Origin: an uncultured Clostridia bacterium
Lineage (GTDB): Bacteria; Bacillota; Clostridia; Peptostreptococcales; Anaerovoracaceae
Length of the DNA: 19,730 bases
Assembly (NCBI GenBank): GCA_937928455.1
Contig: CALFUG010000114.1
Span: 1 to 19,730, forward strand
Direction of reading: 5' to 3'
A program made the position numbers and the translations under genes. Positions 1-6,924 of this stretch are shown here, one piece after another; positions within the stretch are counted from its first letter, which is position 1; every line of letters begins with the position of its first letter. The notes beneath the pieces are model-generated. The model was not told the DNA's origin. It saw nothing but the letters and a program-made list of their open reading frames with translations, and did not search any database.

Positions 1-231
1 TATGCCGGGAGTATCGGGGTAGACATGGTTGTCACTGTTGGGGAATTAGCATATAATATCAATTTAGGAGCCAAAGATTATTTGAAGCCAGAGAACAACC
101 TTCATTTTTCTCGAAAGGAAGAGTTGATTTCGCAAACATCCCGTCTATTTTTGCCGGGAGATGTGATACTTTTGAAAGGTTCTCGAGGAACGAAGATGGA
201 AGAAATCATACAGCATATGATGAAAGATTAG
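1..231 (+). CDS. murF: MurF, C-terminal fragment (UDP-MurNAc-tripeptide:D-Ala-D-Ala ligase)
   Basis: Partial gene: the reading frame is open from base 1, so the start and the N-terminal and central ATPase domains lie upstream of the window. The 76 visible residues match the end of the C-terminal Mur ligase domain. The run ending LPGDVILLKGSRGTKMEEII is the typical closing segment of MurF, where GDVxLxKGSR is strongly conserved. MurF adds D-Ala-D-Ala to UDP-MurNAc-tripeptide in the cytoplasm and so makes the substrate of the next gene product, MraY. The TAG stop is 8 nt before mraY, and the stop overlaps the likely mraY ribosome binding site (TAGGTG). The murF-mraY-murD order is classical for the dcw cluster. 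Only the 3' end can be judged; nothing looks broken. Confidence 0.9.
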   Translation, partial: YAGSIGVDMVVTVGELAYNINLGAKDYLKPENNLHFSRKEELISQTSRLFLPGDVILLKGSRGTKMEEIIQHMMKD

Positions 232-239
232 GTGCATAT

Positions 240-1196
240 ATGGAAATCCTGCAATTACTATTATTGCTAGCAATGGCATTCATGATCACTACAGTGGCTA
301 CATCCTTGGCCATTCCCATTCTCAAGAGGAAGCATGCCGGACAGAATATTCGAGAAGAGGGTCCGCAGTCTCACTTGAAGAAGTCCGGGACTCCCAGTAT
401 GGGAGGGATTGCCATTCTCATGGGTATTGCCATTACCGCCATAGCTACCAAACAGTTTGAGTGGGACGTTTTGATGGTGATGGGCGCATTGTTGGCCTTT
501 GGTGCCATTGGGTTTGTGGATGACTATACTAAAATTCAAAAGAAGCATAACCTAGGTCTGAGAGCATGGCAGAAAATCCTAATGCAATTGGTGGTTTCCG
601 GAATTCTTGCCTGGGTGATTGCATACGGACCGGGAGGGAACACATTGGTTCGCATGCCTATCTCCAGCCAACTCATAGATTTTGGAGTTTGGTATATTCC
701 ATTTGGAATCTTTGTCCTGTTAGCCATGGTAAATAGTGTGAACCTGACGGATGGACTAGATGGGCTGGCCACGGGAGTTACTGCCATATCACTGGTTTTC
801 TTTTCCTTGGCAGCTGTGACCTATCACCATATGACATCGGCGCCCCTTGCCATAACCATGGCAGGTGCTTGCTTGGGGTTCCTGATATTTAATCGACATC
901 CCGCTAAGATTTTTATGGGGGACACAGGATCTTTGGCACTGGGAGGCGGATTGGCTACCCTGGCTATGATGATGGATTTGGAATTATTTCTTCCCATAGT
1001 GGGATTTGTATATGTAGCGGAAGCTCTGTCAGTGATTATGCAAGTGGTTAGTTTTAAAACCACAGGAAAACGGATTTTTCGAATGGCGCCGTTGCACCAC
1101 CATTTCGAAATTTCCGGGTTGAAAGAAACTCAGGTAGTGGCATTGTTCTGGTTTGTCACATTGCTGTTTTCCGTGGTTGGGATAGGAGTGCTATAA
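240..1196 (+). CDS. mraY: MraY, phospho-MurNAc-pentapeptide transferase
   Basis: Integral membrane enzyme that transfers phospho-MurNAc-pentapeptide from UDP to undecaprenyl phosphate, giving lipid I. The 318-residue protein is of usual length for Firmicutes and is hydrophobic throughout, with about ten predicted membrane segments. Family motifs are intact: SGTPSMGG near residue 49, the paired aspartates D94-D95 in FVDDYTK, NLTDGLDGLA at 168-177, FMGDTGSLALGG at 225-236 with D228, and the histidine cluster HHHFE at 286-290. The two aspartates, D228 and the histidines correspond to the magnesium/active-site residues of characterised MraY. The ATG is preceded by TAGGTG, which overlaps the murF stop. 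The TAA stop directly abuts the murD ATG with no spacer, so translation is probably coupled. No anomaly seen. Confidence 0.96.
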   Translation: MEILQLLLLLAMAFMITTVATSLAIPILKRKHAGQNIREEGPQSHLKKSGTPSMGGIAILMGIAITAIATKQFEWDVLMVMGALLAFGAIGFVDDYTKIQKKHNLGLRAWQKILMQLVVSGILAWVIAYGPGGNTLVRMPISSQLIDFGVWYIPFGIFVLLAMVNSVNLTDGLDGLATGVTAISLVFFSLAAVTYHHMTSAPLAITMAGACLGFLIFNRHPAKIFMGDTGSLALGGGLATLAMMMDLELFLPIVGFVYVAEALSVIMQVVSFKTTGKRIFRMAPLHHHFEISGLKETQVVALFWFVTLLFSVVGIGVL

Positions 1197-2564
1197 ATGG
1201 AAGGACAATTGAAGGGGAAAAGAGTGTTGATGGTGGGCATGGGAAAGTCGGGAATTGCGGCCACCCAGGCTTTGCTGAAGCTGGGAGCCCTGGTCACCGT
1301 CCAAGATATCAAGAAGAAAGAAGAGGTGGAGCCCAATCTGATTCAGTTCTTAGAGGGAGTAGGTGTAAAATGCTATTTCGGAAGGAAGCCAGATCCTGCA
1401 GACGTTTACGACATGGTGGTTCTTTCTCCCGGAGTTCCCCTCTACTTGGATTTTATTGAAGAAGCGAAAAACAAGGGCGCAGAAATTGTAGGGGAGTTGG
1501 AAATTGCTTTTCGGGTAGGCTCCGGCACCTATGTGGCCATTACTGGCACCAATGGTAAAACCACCACCACCACTTTGGTAGGTGAAATCTTTAAGCGGGC
1601 TCACCGAAAAACATATGTGGTAGGGAATATTGGGGTGGCAGTAATTAGTCGGGCATTGATAGCCACCAAGGAGTCTTGGCTGGTTACCGAGGTTTCCAGT
1701 TTTCAGTTGGAAACCACCAAGAGTTTTCATCCCTTTGTGTCTGCCATTTTAAACATTACGGAAGACCATATGGACAGACACATTAGCATGGAGAACTACA
1801 TTTCTGCCAAAGCAGAGATCTTTAAGAATCAAGACGAAAGGGATTACACCATATTAAACTATGATGATATGAATTGCCGTGAGTTGGGACAAAGGGCCGG
1901 TTGCAATGTGGTTTATTTTAGTCGCAAGGAAGAGCTGCCTGTAGGTTGTTTTCTCCGAGAAGGCACTATAGTAGTGAAGGCTCCGTCGCAAAAGGAAATC
2001 CCCATCCTTCCCGCGTCAGAACTTCTCATTCCGGGAGATCATAATATTGAAAATGCCCTGGCTGCCACAGCCATCGCATTTTTCTCCGGAATTCATCCCG
2101 ATGTGATACGAGAAACACTGAAACAATTTGCCGGGGTGGAGCATCGACTGGAGTTTGTGGAAGAGATTGATGGCATTCGTTTTGTGAACGATTCCAAAGG
2201 GACGAATCCCGACTCCTCTATTAAGGCAGTGGAGGCCATGCCACCAGGGATTGTGCTGATTGCAGGGGGATACGATAAAGGTGGAGATTTTGAAGGGCTG
2301 ATTGATTCCTTCGCCGGGAAAGTAAAAGGGCTGGTGTTGTTGGGAAAGACGGCGGAAAAAATCAAAGATACGGCAGAGAACAAGGGATTTGGCAACATAA
2401 AAATGGTCAAAGATATGGATGAAGGTGTCCGTGTGGCATACGAAATGGCTTCGCGAGGAGACACCGTGCTGTTATCTCCCGCTTGTGCCAGCTGGGATAT
2501 GTACAGTAATTTTGAACAACGAGGAGAACATTTCAAGACGCTGGTCCATAAATTGGCAAATTGA
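1197..2564 (+). CDS. murD: MurD, UDP-MurNAc-L-Ala:D-Glu ligase
   Basis: Cytoplasmic ATP-dependent ligase that adds D-glutamate to UDP-MurNAc-L-Ala. The 455-residue length matches the family. An N-terminal Rossmann-like domain carries VGMGKSG at 13-19; the central ATPase has the P-loop GTNGKTT at 117-123. The Mg/substrate segment TEVSSFQLE lies at 164-172, and H191 is in the NITEDHMDRH segment. SAKAEIF at 203-209 contains the expected carbamylated lysine (K205). The C-terminal domain has NDSKGTNPDSS and SPACASWD, the latter usually SPACASFD in this family. The start abuts the mraY stop, with AGGAG at 1184-1188 as ribosome binding site inside the mraY tail. A 24-nt gap follows before ftsW. Confidence 0.96.
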   Translation: MEGQLKGKRVLMVGMGKSGIAATQALLKLGALVTVQDIKKKEEVEPNLIQFLEGVGVKCYFGRKPDPADVYDMVVLSPGVPLYLDFIEEAKNKGAEIVGELEIAFRVGSGTYVAITGTNGKTTTTTLVGEIFKRAHRKTYVVGNIGVAVISRALIATKESWLVTEVSSFQLETTKSFHPFVSAILNITEDHMDRHISMENYISAKAEIFKNQDERDYTILNYDDMNCRELGQRAGCNVVYFSRKEELPVGCFLREGTIVVKAPSQKEIPILPASELLIPGDHNIENALAATAIAFFSGIHPDVIRETLKQFAGVEHRLEFVEEIDGIRFVNDSKGTNPDSSIKAVEAMPPGIVLIAGGYDKGGDFEGLIDSFAGKVKGLVLLGKTAEKIKDTAENKGFGNIKMVKDMDEGVRVAYEMASRGDTVLLSPACASWDMYSNFEQRGEHFKTLVHKLAN

Positions 2565-2588
2565 TAGGAACAAGACGAGGTATAAAAA

Positions 2589-3710
2589 ATGGGGCCTAAG
2601 TCCAAACAAATGAAATCTGGGGATTTTTTAATCGTCATCATCACCATGGCATTGGTGATTTTCGGAATCATCATGGTGTTCAGTGCCAGCTATTACACGG
2701 CTTTGAGTGACTACAATGATCCCTATTTTTTTTTAAAACGAGAAATTGTGTTTGCGGGAATTGGCACATTACTTATGCTGGTGGTTGCTTCCATTGACTA
2801 TCATTTTTATCAAAAATTTTCATGGGGCATAATCGGGTTATCCGTTATTTTATTAATGATGGTATTCACTCCGCTGGGTGTTACAAGAAACAATGCCACT
2901 CGTTGGATTGGTATTGGTGATTTGACGTTGATGCCGGGAGAGATTGCCAAATTGGCAGTCATCGTATTTGTGGCATGGTACCTGAGTAGCGACAGTACAA
3001 GACCCCGGTCTTTTAAGACCGGCATTCTTCCCATGGTTGGCTTGGGCGGAGTATGCTTTGGATTGATTTATTTACAACCAAACCTATCTACTGCTATCAC
3101 CATATTCATGATTATTGTTGGAATGTTATTCGTGGCGGGAGCCAAGATATGGCACCTTGTCCTTGTGGGTCTTATGGGAATTTCGGCTGCTGCATTTGCA
3201 GTTTTTCTTGACCCGGACGGCGGATATCGGTTGAGTCGTATTACTAGTTTTCTAGATCCTTTCGCTGACCCGTTGGGCAGCGGTTATCAAGTGGTACAAT
3301 CTCTGTATGCGCTGGGCTCGGGGGGATTGTTTGGTGTAGGTCTGGGGAAAAGCATCCAGAAGAATCTCTATTTGCCGGAAGCCCATAATGATTTCATTCT
3401 ATCTATTATCGGAGAAGAACTGGGATTTGTGGGAATTCTCGTCTTGTTCCTCAGCTATTTGTTGTTGTTATGGAGAGGAATTCATATTGCCATCAATGCC
3501 AAGGACATGTATGGGACTTTGATGGCCTCCGGTGTAACGATGATGATGGGAATTCAGTTGGTTCTTAATGTGGCGACTGTGACTTCCGTCATGCCGCCTA
3601 CGGGAATTACTTTGCCCTTCATCAGTTATGGTGGGAATGCCATTTGGATGTTTATGATTGCCATGGGACTCTTGATTAATATATCCAGATATAAACCACC
3701 GAAGTTGTAG
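2589..3710 (+). CDS. ftsW: FtsW/SpoVE SEDS-family glycan polymerase
   Basis: SEDS (shape, elongation, division, sporulation) membrane protein of 373 residues, expected to polymerise lipid II into glycan strands at the septum with a class B penicillin-binding protein. It is highly hydrophobic with about ten membrane segments. Motifs seen: FSASYYTA near 31-38, TRWIGIG near 104-110, PGEIAKL at 116-122, and the extracellular segment PEAHNDFILSIIGEELGF at 263-280 with the conserved aspartate D268. PPTGITLPFISYGGN at 336-350 is the C-terminal signature. The start has only a modest GAGG at 2577-2580. The position between murD and murG is standard for the dcw ftsW; in spore formers the gene here is often called spoVE, and sequence alone does not separate the two. 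The last turn of the signature ends GGN rather than the commoner GGS. Confidence 0.93.
   Translation: MGPKSKQMKSGDFLIVIITMALVIFGIIMVFSASYYTALSDYNDPYFFLKREIVFAGIGTLLMLVVASIDYHFYQKFSWGIIGLSVILLMMVFTPLGVTRNNATRWIGIGDLTLMPGEIAKLAVIVFVAWYLSSDSTRPRSFKTGILPMVGLGGVCFGLIYLQPNLSTAITIFMIIVGMLFVAGAKIWHLVLVGLMGISAAAFAVFLDPDGGYRLSRITSFLDPFADPLGSGYQVVQSLYALGSGGLFGVGLGKSIQKNLYLPEAHNDFILSIIGEELGFVGILVLFLSYLLLLWRGIHIAINAKDMYGTLMASGVTMMMGIQLVLNVATVTSVMPPTGITLPFISYGGNAIWMFMIAMGLLINISRYKPPKL
3005..3022. repeat. Near-perfect palindrome inside ftsW
   Basis: CCGGTC at 3005-3010 and GACCGG at 3017-3022 are perfect inverted arms around TTTTAA. Counting the inner TT/AA pairs extends the match to 8 bp per arm. It falls within codons for about RPRSFKTG, in a cytoplasmic or loop segment of FtsW. 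No T-run follows, so it is not a terminator. It could be a protein-binding site, an RNA hairpin, or chance. Confidence 0.5.
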
Positions 3711-3723
3711 CGAGGAGAATGAA

Positions 3724-4833
3724 ATGAATATCATCATGACTTGTGGAGGGACGGGGGGACATATTTACCCTGCCATTGCCATTGCAGATACGATAAAAAG
3801 ACATCATCCGGATGCCAATATTGTTTTTCTCGGTACGGGCAGACCTTTAGAACAACGAGCCATTGGAATTGCCGGGTATGAAATATTAACCATTCCAGCC
3901 AGTGGGATTCATCGAAGACAGCTTCACAAAAATCTGGGAACTCTTCGAAACGTGATACGAGGGAGCCGAATGGCTGGTGATATCATGGATAAGGTGAAAC
4001 CGGTAGTGGTTATCGGAACAGGGGGGTATGTTTGTGTACCCGTGATAATGGCTGCTAGCCGAAAGAAGATTCCGGCATATATTCATGAACAAAATGCAGT
4101 TCCCGGATTGGCCAACCGATGGTTGGAGGGGCGTTGCGAAAAGGTTTTTTTAGGATTCCATGAAGCCACAGATCATCTTCGCCATCCAGAAAAGTGGGTA
4201 GTGACGGGAAACCCAGTAAGACAACGGATGGGGAATATCACCCGGGAAGATGCCAGAGAACAGCTGGGTATTGGAAATCAAGAGTTTTTCCTTGTGGCCT
4301 TCGGAGGGAGCCAGGGTGCCGGAGTACTGAATCAGCGGTTGGTGGAGGTCTTACCTCGGTTTCTATCAGAAGCGGACAATCGAATTTCTTTCATTACGGG
4401 AAGTGCTTATTTTTCAAAGGTAGAAAACCAGTTATCGGAGCTGGGTCTGAGAAACCACAAGGGTTTGGATTTGTTGGAGTACACAGAGCATATGGCGGTG
4501 TTGTTAAGTGCTGCAGATTTGGTGTTGTCTAGAGCCGGTGCCCTTACAGTGGCGGAAGAAATGGCTTGTGGTGTACCCGCCATCTTGGTTCCTTCCCCCA
4601 ATGTTACAGGCAATCATCAATATTACAATGGAAAAGCAGTGGCAGATGGAGGCGGCGCCGTTCTTCTGGAGGAGAAACACTTGACGGCGGACAAAATGAT
4701 GGAAGAGATTCTTGGATTGAAATTCAATGTAGAAAGAAGAAAGAGCATGGCCACTGCCATGAAAAGCATGGCTCGTCCCCAAGCGGCGGAAGAACTGTAT
4801 CACCAACTGATATTAGACGGGGTTTCGTCATGA
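3724..4833 (+). CDS. murG: MurG, lipid II synthase (GlcNAc transferase)
   Basis: Peripheral membrane GT28-family glycosyltransferase that adds GlcNAc from UDP-GlcNAc to lipid I, producing lipid II on the inner face of the membrane. The 369-residue protein has the N-terminal glycine-rich loop GGTGGHIYPA at 8-17 and the HEQNAVPGLANR acceptor segment. The second glycine loop GGSQGAGVLN starts the C-terminal domain. The donor-binding run, with SRAGALTVAEE then ACGVPAILVPSP and HQYYNGKAV, matches the family. A strong CGAGGAG at 3711-3717 sits 6 nt before the ATG. The TGA stop overlaps the divIB ATG (ATGA). In Bacillus murB follows murG; here divIB follows directly. Confidence 0.95.
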   Translation: MNIIMTCGGTGGHIYPAIAIADTIKRHHPDANIVFLGTGRPLEQRAIGIAGYEILTIPASGIHRRQLHKNLGTLRNVIRGSRMAGDIMDKVKPVVVIGTGGYVCVPVIMAASRKKIPAYIHEQNAVPGLANRWLEGRCEKVFLGFHEATDHLRHPEKWVVTGNPVRQRMGNITREDAREQLGIGNQEFFLVAFGGSQGAGVLNQRLVEVLPRFLSEADNRISFITGSAYFSKVENQLSELGLRNHKGLDLLEYTEHMAVLLSAADLVLSRAGALTVAEEMACGVPAILVPSPNVTGNHQYYNGKAVADGGGAVLLEEKHLTADKMMEEILGLKFNVERRKSMATAMKSMARPQAAEELYHQLILDGVSS

Positions 4834-5579
4834 CAAATGGGAAAGAAGAGAAAAAGAAGCGACGGAAAAAGAAAAATTACTGGCTGCGGTTGGTCCTGGT
4901 TCTTTTTCTCGCAGGAGGACTTTATGGAGTGTCACAAACCTCATATTTCAATGTTGCCGATATTCGGGTAGAAGGAAATCAATATTACGAAAAAGACCAT
5001 GTGGTGGCATTGTCGAAGTTGAAAACAGGAACCAACTTGTTCCAACTGGATAAAGAACAGCGAATTGCTGAAATGAAGCAAGACCCTTATATTCGCTCGG
5101 CGAATATGAAAAGAGAGTTGCCAGACACGGTAATTATCCAGATAGAAGAGAGAACAGAGGATGCGGCCGTGGTTTATGGAGAATCCTATGTCTTAATCAA
5201 TTTGGATGGAATGGTGTTGAGGCGGGTGGATCAACCACCTCAGGTGCCTTTGTTGGTGGGGATGACTTTACTGCAAATACAACCTGGTGCTGAGCTGGAG
5301 GTGGAGGAAGTCACGGTATTGAAAAACACCCTCATTATGTTGTCTGCCATGGAAGAGAATGATTTATTTTTTAAAAAAATTGATATATCCAACGTGATTG
5401 TAAAAGCATATATTTATGACCGATTGATTTGTGAAGGAAAGCCGGAAAATATTTTGGAAGCCATGGAAAACGGAAATTTGCAGGCGGTATTAGTGGACCT
5501 AATATCGGAAGGAATTCAATACGGCACCATTTATTTAGGAGGAGAGGGATATTGTTCTTTCAGCCCGGTGGTACAGTAA
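4830..5579 (+). CDS. divIB: DivIB/FtsQ cell division protein
   Basis: Bitopic divisome scaffold protein, expected to bind DivIC/FtsB and FtsL and to recruit or regulate the septal synthase. The 249 residues show a very basic cytoplasmic tail (KKKRRKKK at 8-15), one membrane segment at about 17-34, and an external POTRA domain beginning FNVADIRVEGN at 40-50 and running to about 107 (ELPDTVIIQIEER). A beta domain follows. The frame is open further upstream to 4566, but that extension overlaps murG out of frame and looks like noise. The start was set at the ATG overlapping the murG stop (ATGA), which implies coupled translation; no strong ribosome binding site is visible. The basic tail and POTRA order support DivIB. 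The C-terminal tail is short. Confidence 0.9.
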   Translation: MTNGKEEKKKRRKKKNYWLRLVLVLFLAGGLYGVSQTSYFNVADIRVEGNQYYEKDHVVALSKLKTGTNLFQLDKEQRIAEMKQDPYIRSANMKRELPDTVIIQIEERTEDAAVVYGESYVLINLDGMVLRRVDQPPQVPLLVGMTLLQIQPGAELEVEEVTVLKNTLIMLSAMEENDLFFKKIDISNVIVKAYIYDRLICEGKPENILEAMENGNLQAVLVDLISEGIQYGTIYLGGEGYCSFSPVVQ

Positions 5580-5580
5580 A

Positions 5581-5587
5581 AAGGAGG
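5581..5587 (+). promoter_or_regulatory. Orphan Shine-Dalgarno-like AAGGAGG after divIB
   Basis: A perfect AAGGAGG follows the divIB TAA by one base, yet no usable start codon lies 5-10 nt downstream. The only ATG (5588) is immediately adjacent and opens a 12-codon frame ending at 5626. It may be a relic of a lost gene, a ribosome binding site for a leader peptide, or chance in purine-rich sequence. Confidence 0.35.
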
Positions 5588-5642
5588 ATGGGGAGAGAAA
5601 AAAGCCCCGGAATCCCGGAGAAATGATATGTATTTTGGGGAT

Positions 5643-5679
5643 GCCTTATGATATAATACAACATATACATATGTAAGGC
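5643..5679. repeat. Inverted repeat flanking the ftsZ -10 element
   Basis: GCCTTA at 5643-5648 and TAAGGC at 5674-5679 are exact inverted arms separated by 25 nt. The interval contains the entire extended -10 and the predicted start site. The arm centres are about 31 bp apart, close to three helical turns, which fits a pair of operator half-sites on one face of the DNA. A chance 6-bp match is also possible. Confidence 0.4.
5649..5657 (+). promoter_or_regulatory. Extended -10 promoter of ftsZ
   Basis: TGATATAAT at 5649-5657 is a perfect extended -10 (TG-N-TATAAT). A convincing -35 is absent: the hexamer 17 bp upstream is TGTATT, which an extended -10 can tolerate. The predicted transcription start is near 5664, giving a leader of about 45 nt before ftsZ. 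This would let ftsZ be transcribed separately from the upstream dcw genes, in addition to read-through, since no terminator lies between divIB and ftsZ. Confidence 0.7.
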
Positions 5680-5694
5680 GATTTAGAGATTCGT

Positions 5695-5700
5695 AGGAGG
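5695..5700 (+). promoter_or_regulatory. Ribosome binding site of ftsZ
   Basis: Perfect AGGAGG. It lies 9 nt before ATG 5710 and 6 nt before an in-frame TTG at 5707. The ATG is preferred because it is the stronger start codon and its spacing is normal. Confidence 0.85.
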
Positions 5701-5709
5701 GTCTTTTTG

Positions 5710-6852
5710 ATGTTACAGTTTGAGGTGAATGAACAGAACAGCGCAAGACTAATGGTGATCGGAATCGGTGGCGGCGGTTGTAACGCAGTCAATCGAATGA
5801 TCGAGACGGGAATGAGAGGAGTTCAGTTGGTTGCCGTAAATACGGACCGACAAGCTTTGAACGGATCAAAAGCAGAGGTGAAGATACAGATTGGGGAAAA
5901 GCTGACCCGAGGTTTGGGAGCCGGTGCCAATCCGGAAATCGGCCAAAAGGCGGCGGAGGAAAGTATCGAAGACCTGAAGAAAATTATGGAAAACTCCGAC
6001 ATGGTGTTTATTACCGCAGGTATGGGGGGCGGCACCGGAACCGGTGCAGCACCTATTATTGCCAAAGCGGCTAAGGACATGGGGATTCTCACCGTGGGGG
6101 TAGTGACTAAGCCCTTTACTTTTGAAGGAAAGAAAAGGATGGGTCATGCAGAATTGGGAATCAAGTTTCTGAAGAAATATGTGGACTCGTTGGTGATTGT
6201 ACCCAACGATAAGCTACTGCAAGTTGCAGAAAAGAACACCACCATGTTAGAGGCATTTAATATGGCGGATGACGTATTGAAACAAGGGGTTCGTGGAATC
6301 TCCGACATCATTGCAGAGGCTGGAATTATCAACCAGGATTTTGCCGATGTAGATACCGTTATGAGAGACCGGGGAGTGGCACACATGGGTGTAGGCCATG
6401 GCCACGGAGAAGGCCGCGTGGAACAAGCCGTCCGGGAAGCCATCGAAAGTCCCATGTTGGAAACCACCATCACGGGTGCCAAAGCAATTTTACTCAACGT
6501 ATTGGGAGGGTATGACTTGGGCATGGTAGAGGTGAATGAAATTGCGGATCAGGTGCAGAGAGCTGCGGACGATGATGCCATCGTTATTTTCGGAGCTTCT
6601 GTGCGAGAGGAATTGCACGAAGAAATTGTGGTGACGGTCATCGCTACCGGTTTCGATAATCGTCCTTCCGATGCCCTGAACCGATTAATTTCGGAGGAGG
6701 ACGAGATGGAGGTCAAAGAAACGGAAGGTACGTCCAAAATTCCGGGACAAATCGACAATCCCTACGATACCATGGGATCTCTATCAACGGCAAAAGCCAT
6801 TTTCGACATACCGGGTTTTCTCAAAGGAGGAAAAGACGGTCAAGAACGTTAA
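5710..6852 (+). CDS. ftsZ: FtsZ, tubulin-like cell division GTPase
   Basis: Polymerises with GTP into the Z-ring that organises septation. The 380-residue protein has the Rossmann start VIGIGGGGCNAVNRM at 16-30, NTDRQAL at 44-50, and the tubulin signature GGGTGTGAAP at 106-115. The catalytic T7 loop NQDFADVD at 208-215 keeps D210 and D213. The C-terminal domain ends in ATGFD near 312-316. It is followed by a short acidic linker of about 45 residues and the C-terminal binding peptide AIFDIPGFLK at 363-372, which should dock membrane tethers such as FtsA or SepF. The segment GHGHGEGR at 229-236 is unusually histidine/glycine rich where many FtsZs have an RASGENR-like run. Own promoter upstream, intrinsic terminator 18 nt after the stop. 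ftsA is not adjacent. Confidence 0.97.
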   Translation: MLQFEVNEQNSARLMVIGIGGGGCNAVNRMIETGMRGVQLVAVNTDRQALNGSKAEVKIQIGEKLTRGLGAGANPEIGQKAAEESIEDLKKIMENSDMVFITAGMGGGTGTGAAPIIAKAAKDMGILTVGVVTKPFTFEGKKRMGHAELGIKFLKKYVDSLVIVPNDKLLQVAEKNTTMLEAFNMADDVLKQGVRGISDIIAEAGIINQDFADVDTVMRDRGVAHMGVGHGHGEGRVEQAVREAIESPMLETTITGAKAILLNVLGGYDLGMVEVNEIADQVQRAADDDAIVIFGASVREELHEEIVVTVIATGFDNRPSDALNRLISEEDEMEVKETEGTSKIPGQIDNPYDTMGSLSTAKAIFDIPGFLKGGKDGQER

Positions 6853-6870
6853 CAGGGGTTCGCATCAACC

Positions 6871-6892
6871 AGCCGGTGGAAACCGGCTTTTT
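6871..6892 (+). terminator. Intrinsic terminator after ftsZ
   Basis: A perfect 7-bp stem (AGCCGGT at 6871-6877, ACCGGCT at 6882-6888) with a GGAA tetraloop is followed by TTTTAT. Its position just after the ftsZ stop marks the end of the dcw transcription unit. Confidence 0.9.
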
Positions 6893-6924
6893 ATCATATT
6901 GGGGGAGAAGGGGAAAAAGTACGG

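Noticed and set aside
2093..2674. 193-codon open frame on the minus strand across the murD 3' end and ftsW start
   Set aside because: Fully covered by two well-supported genes; low-complexity serine-rich composition, no recognisable domain and no ribosome binding site judged convincing.
4566..4829. 88-codon upstream extension of divIB
   Set aside because: Lies inside murG out of frame; the ATGA overlap start at 4830 gives a normal DivIB N-terminus (basic tail then membrane segment).
5604..5620. CCGG-AATC-CCGG hairpin between divIB and ftsZ as a terminator
   Set aside because: The stem is only about 4 bp and no T-run follows; it is better seen as a short repeat in a GC-rich patch.
6892..6900. 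TATCAT as a -10 element for the methyltransferase operon
   Set aside because: It overlaps the terminator tail and has no -35-like hexamer at 16-18 bp upstream.
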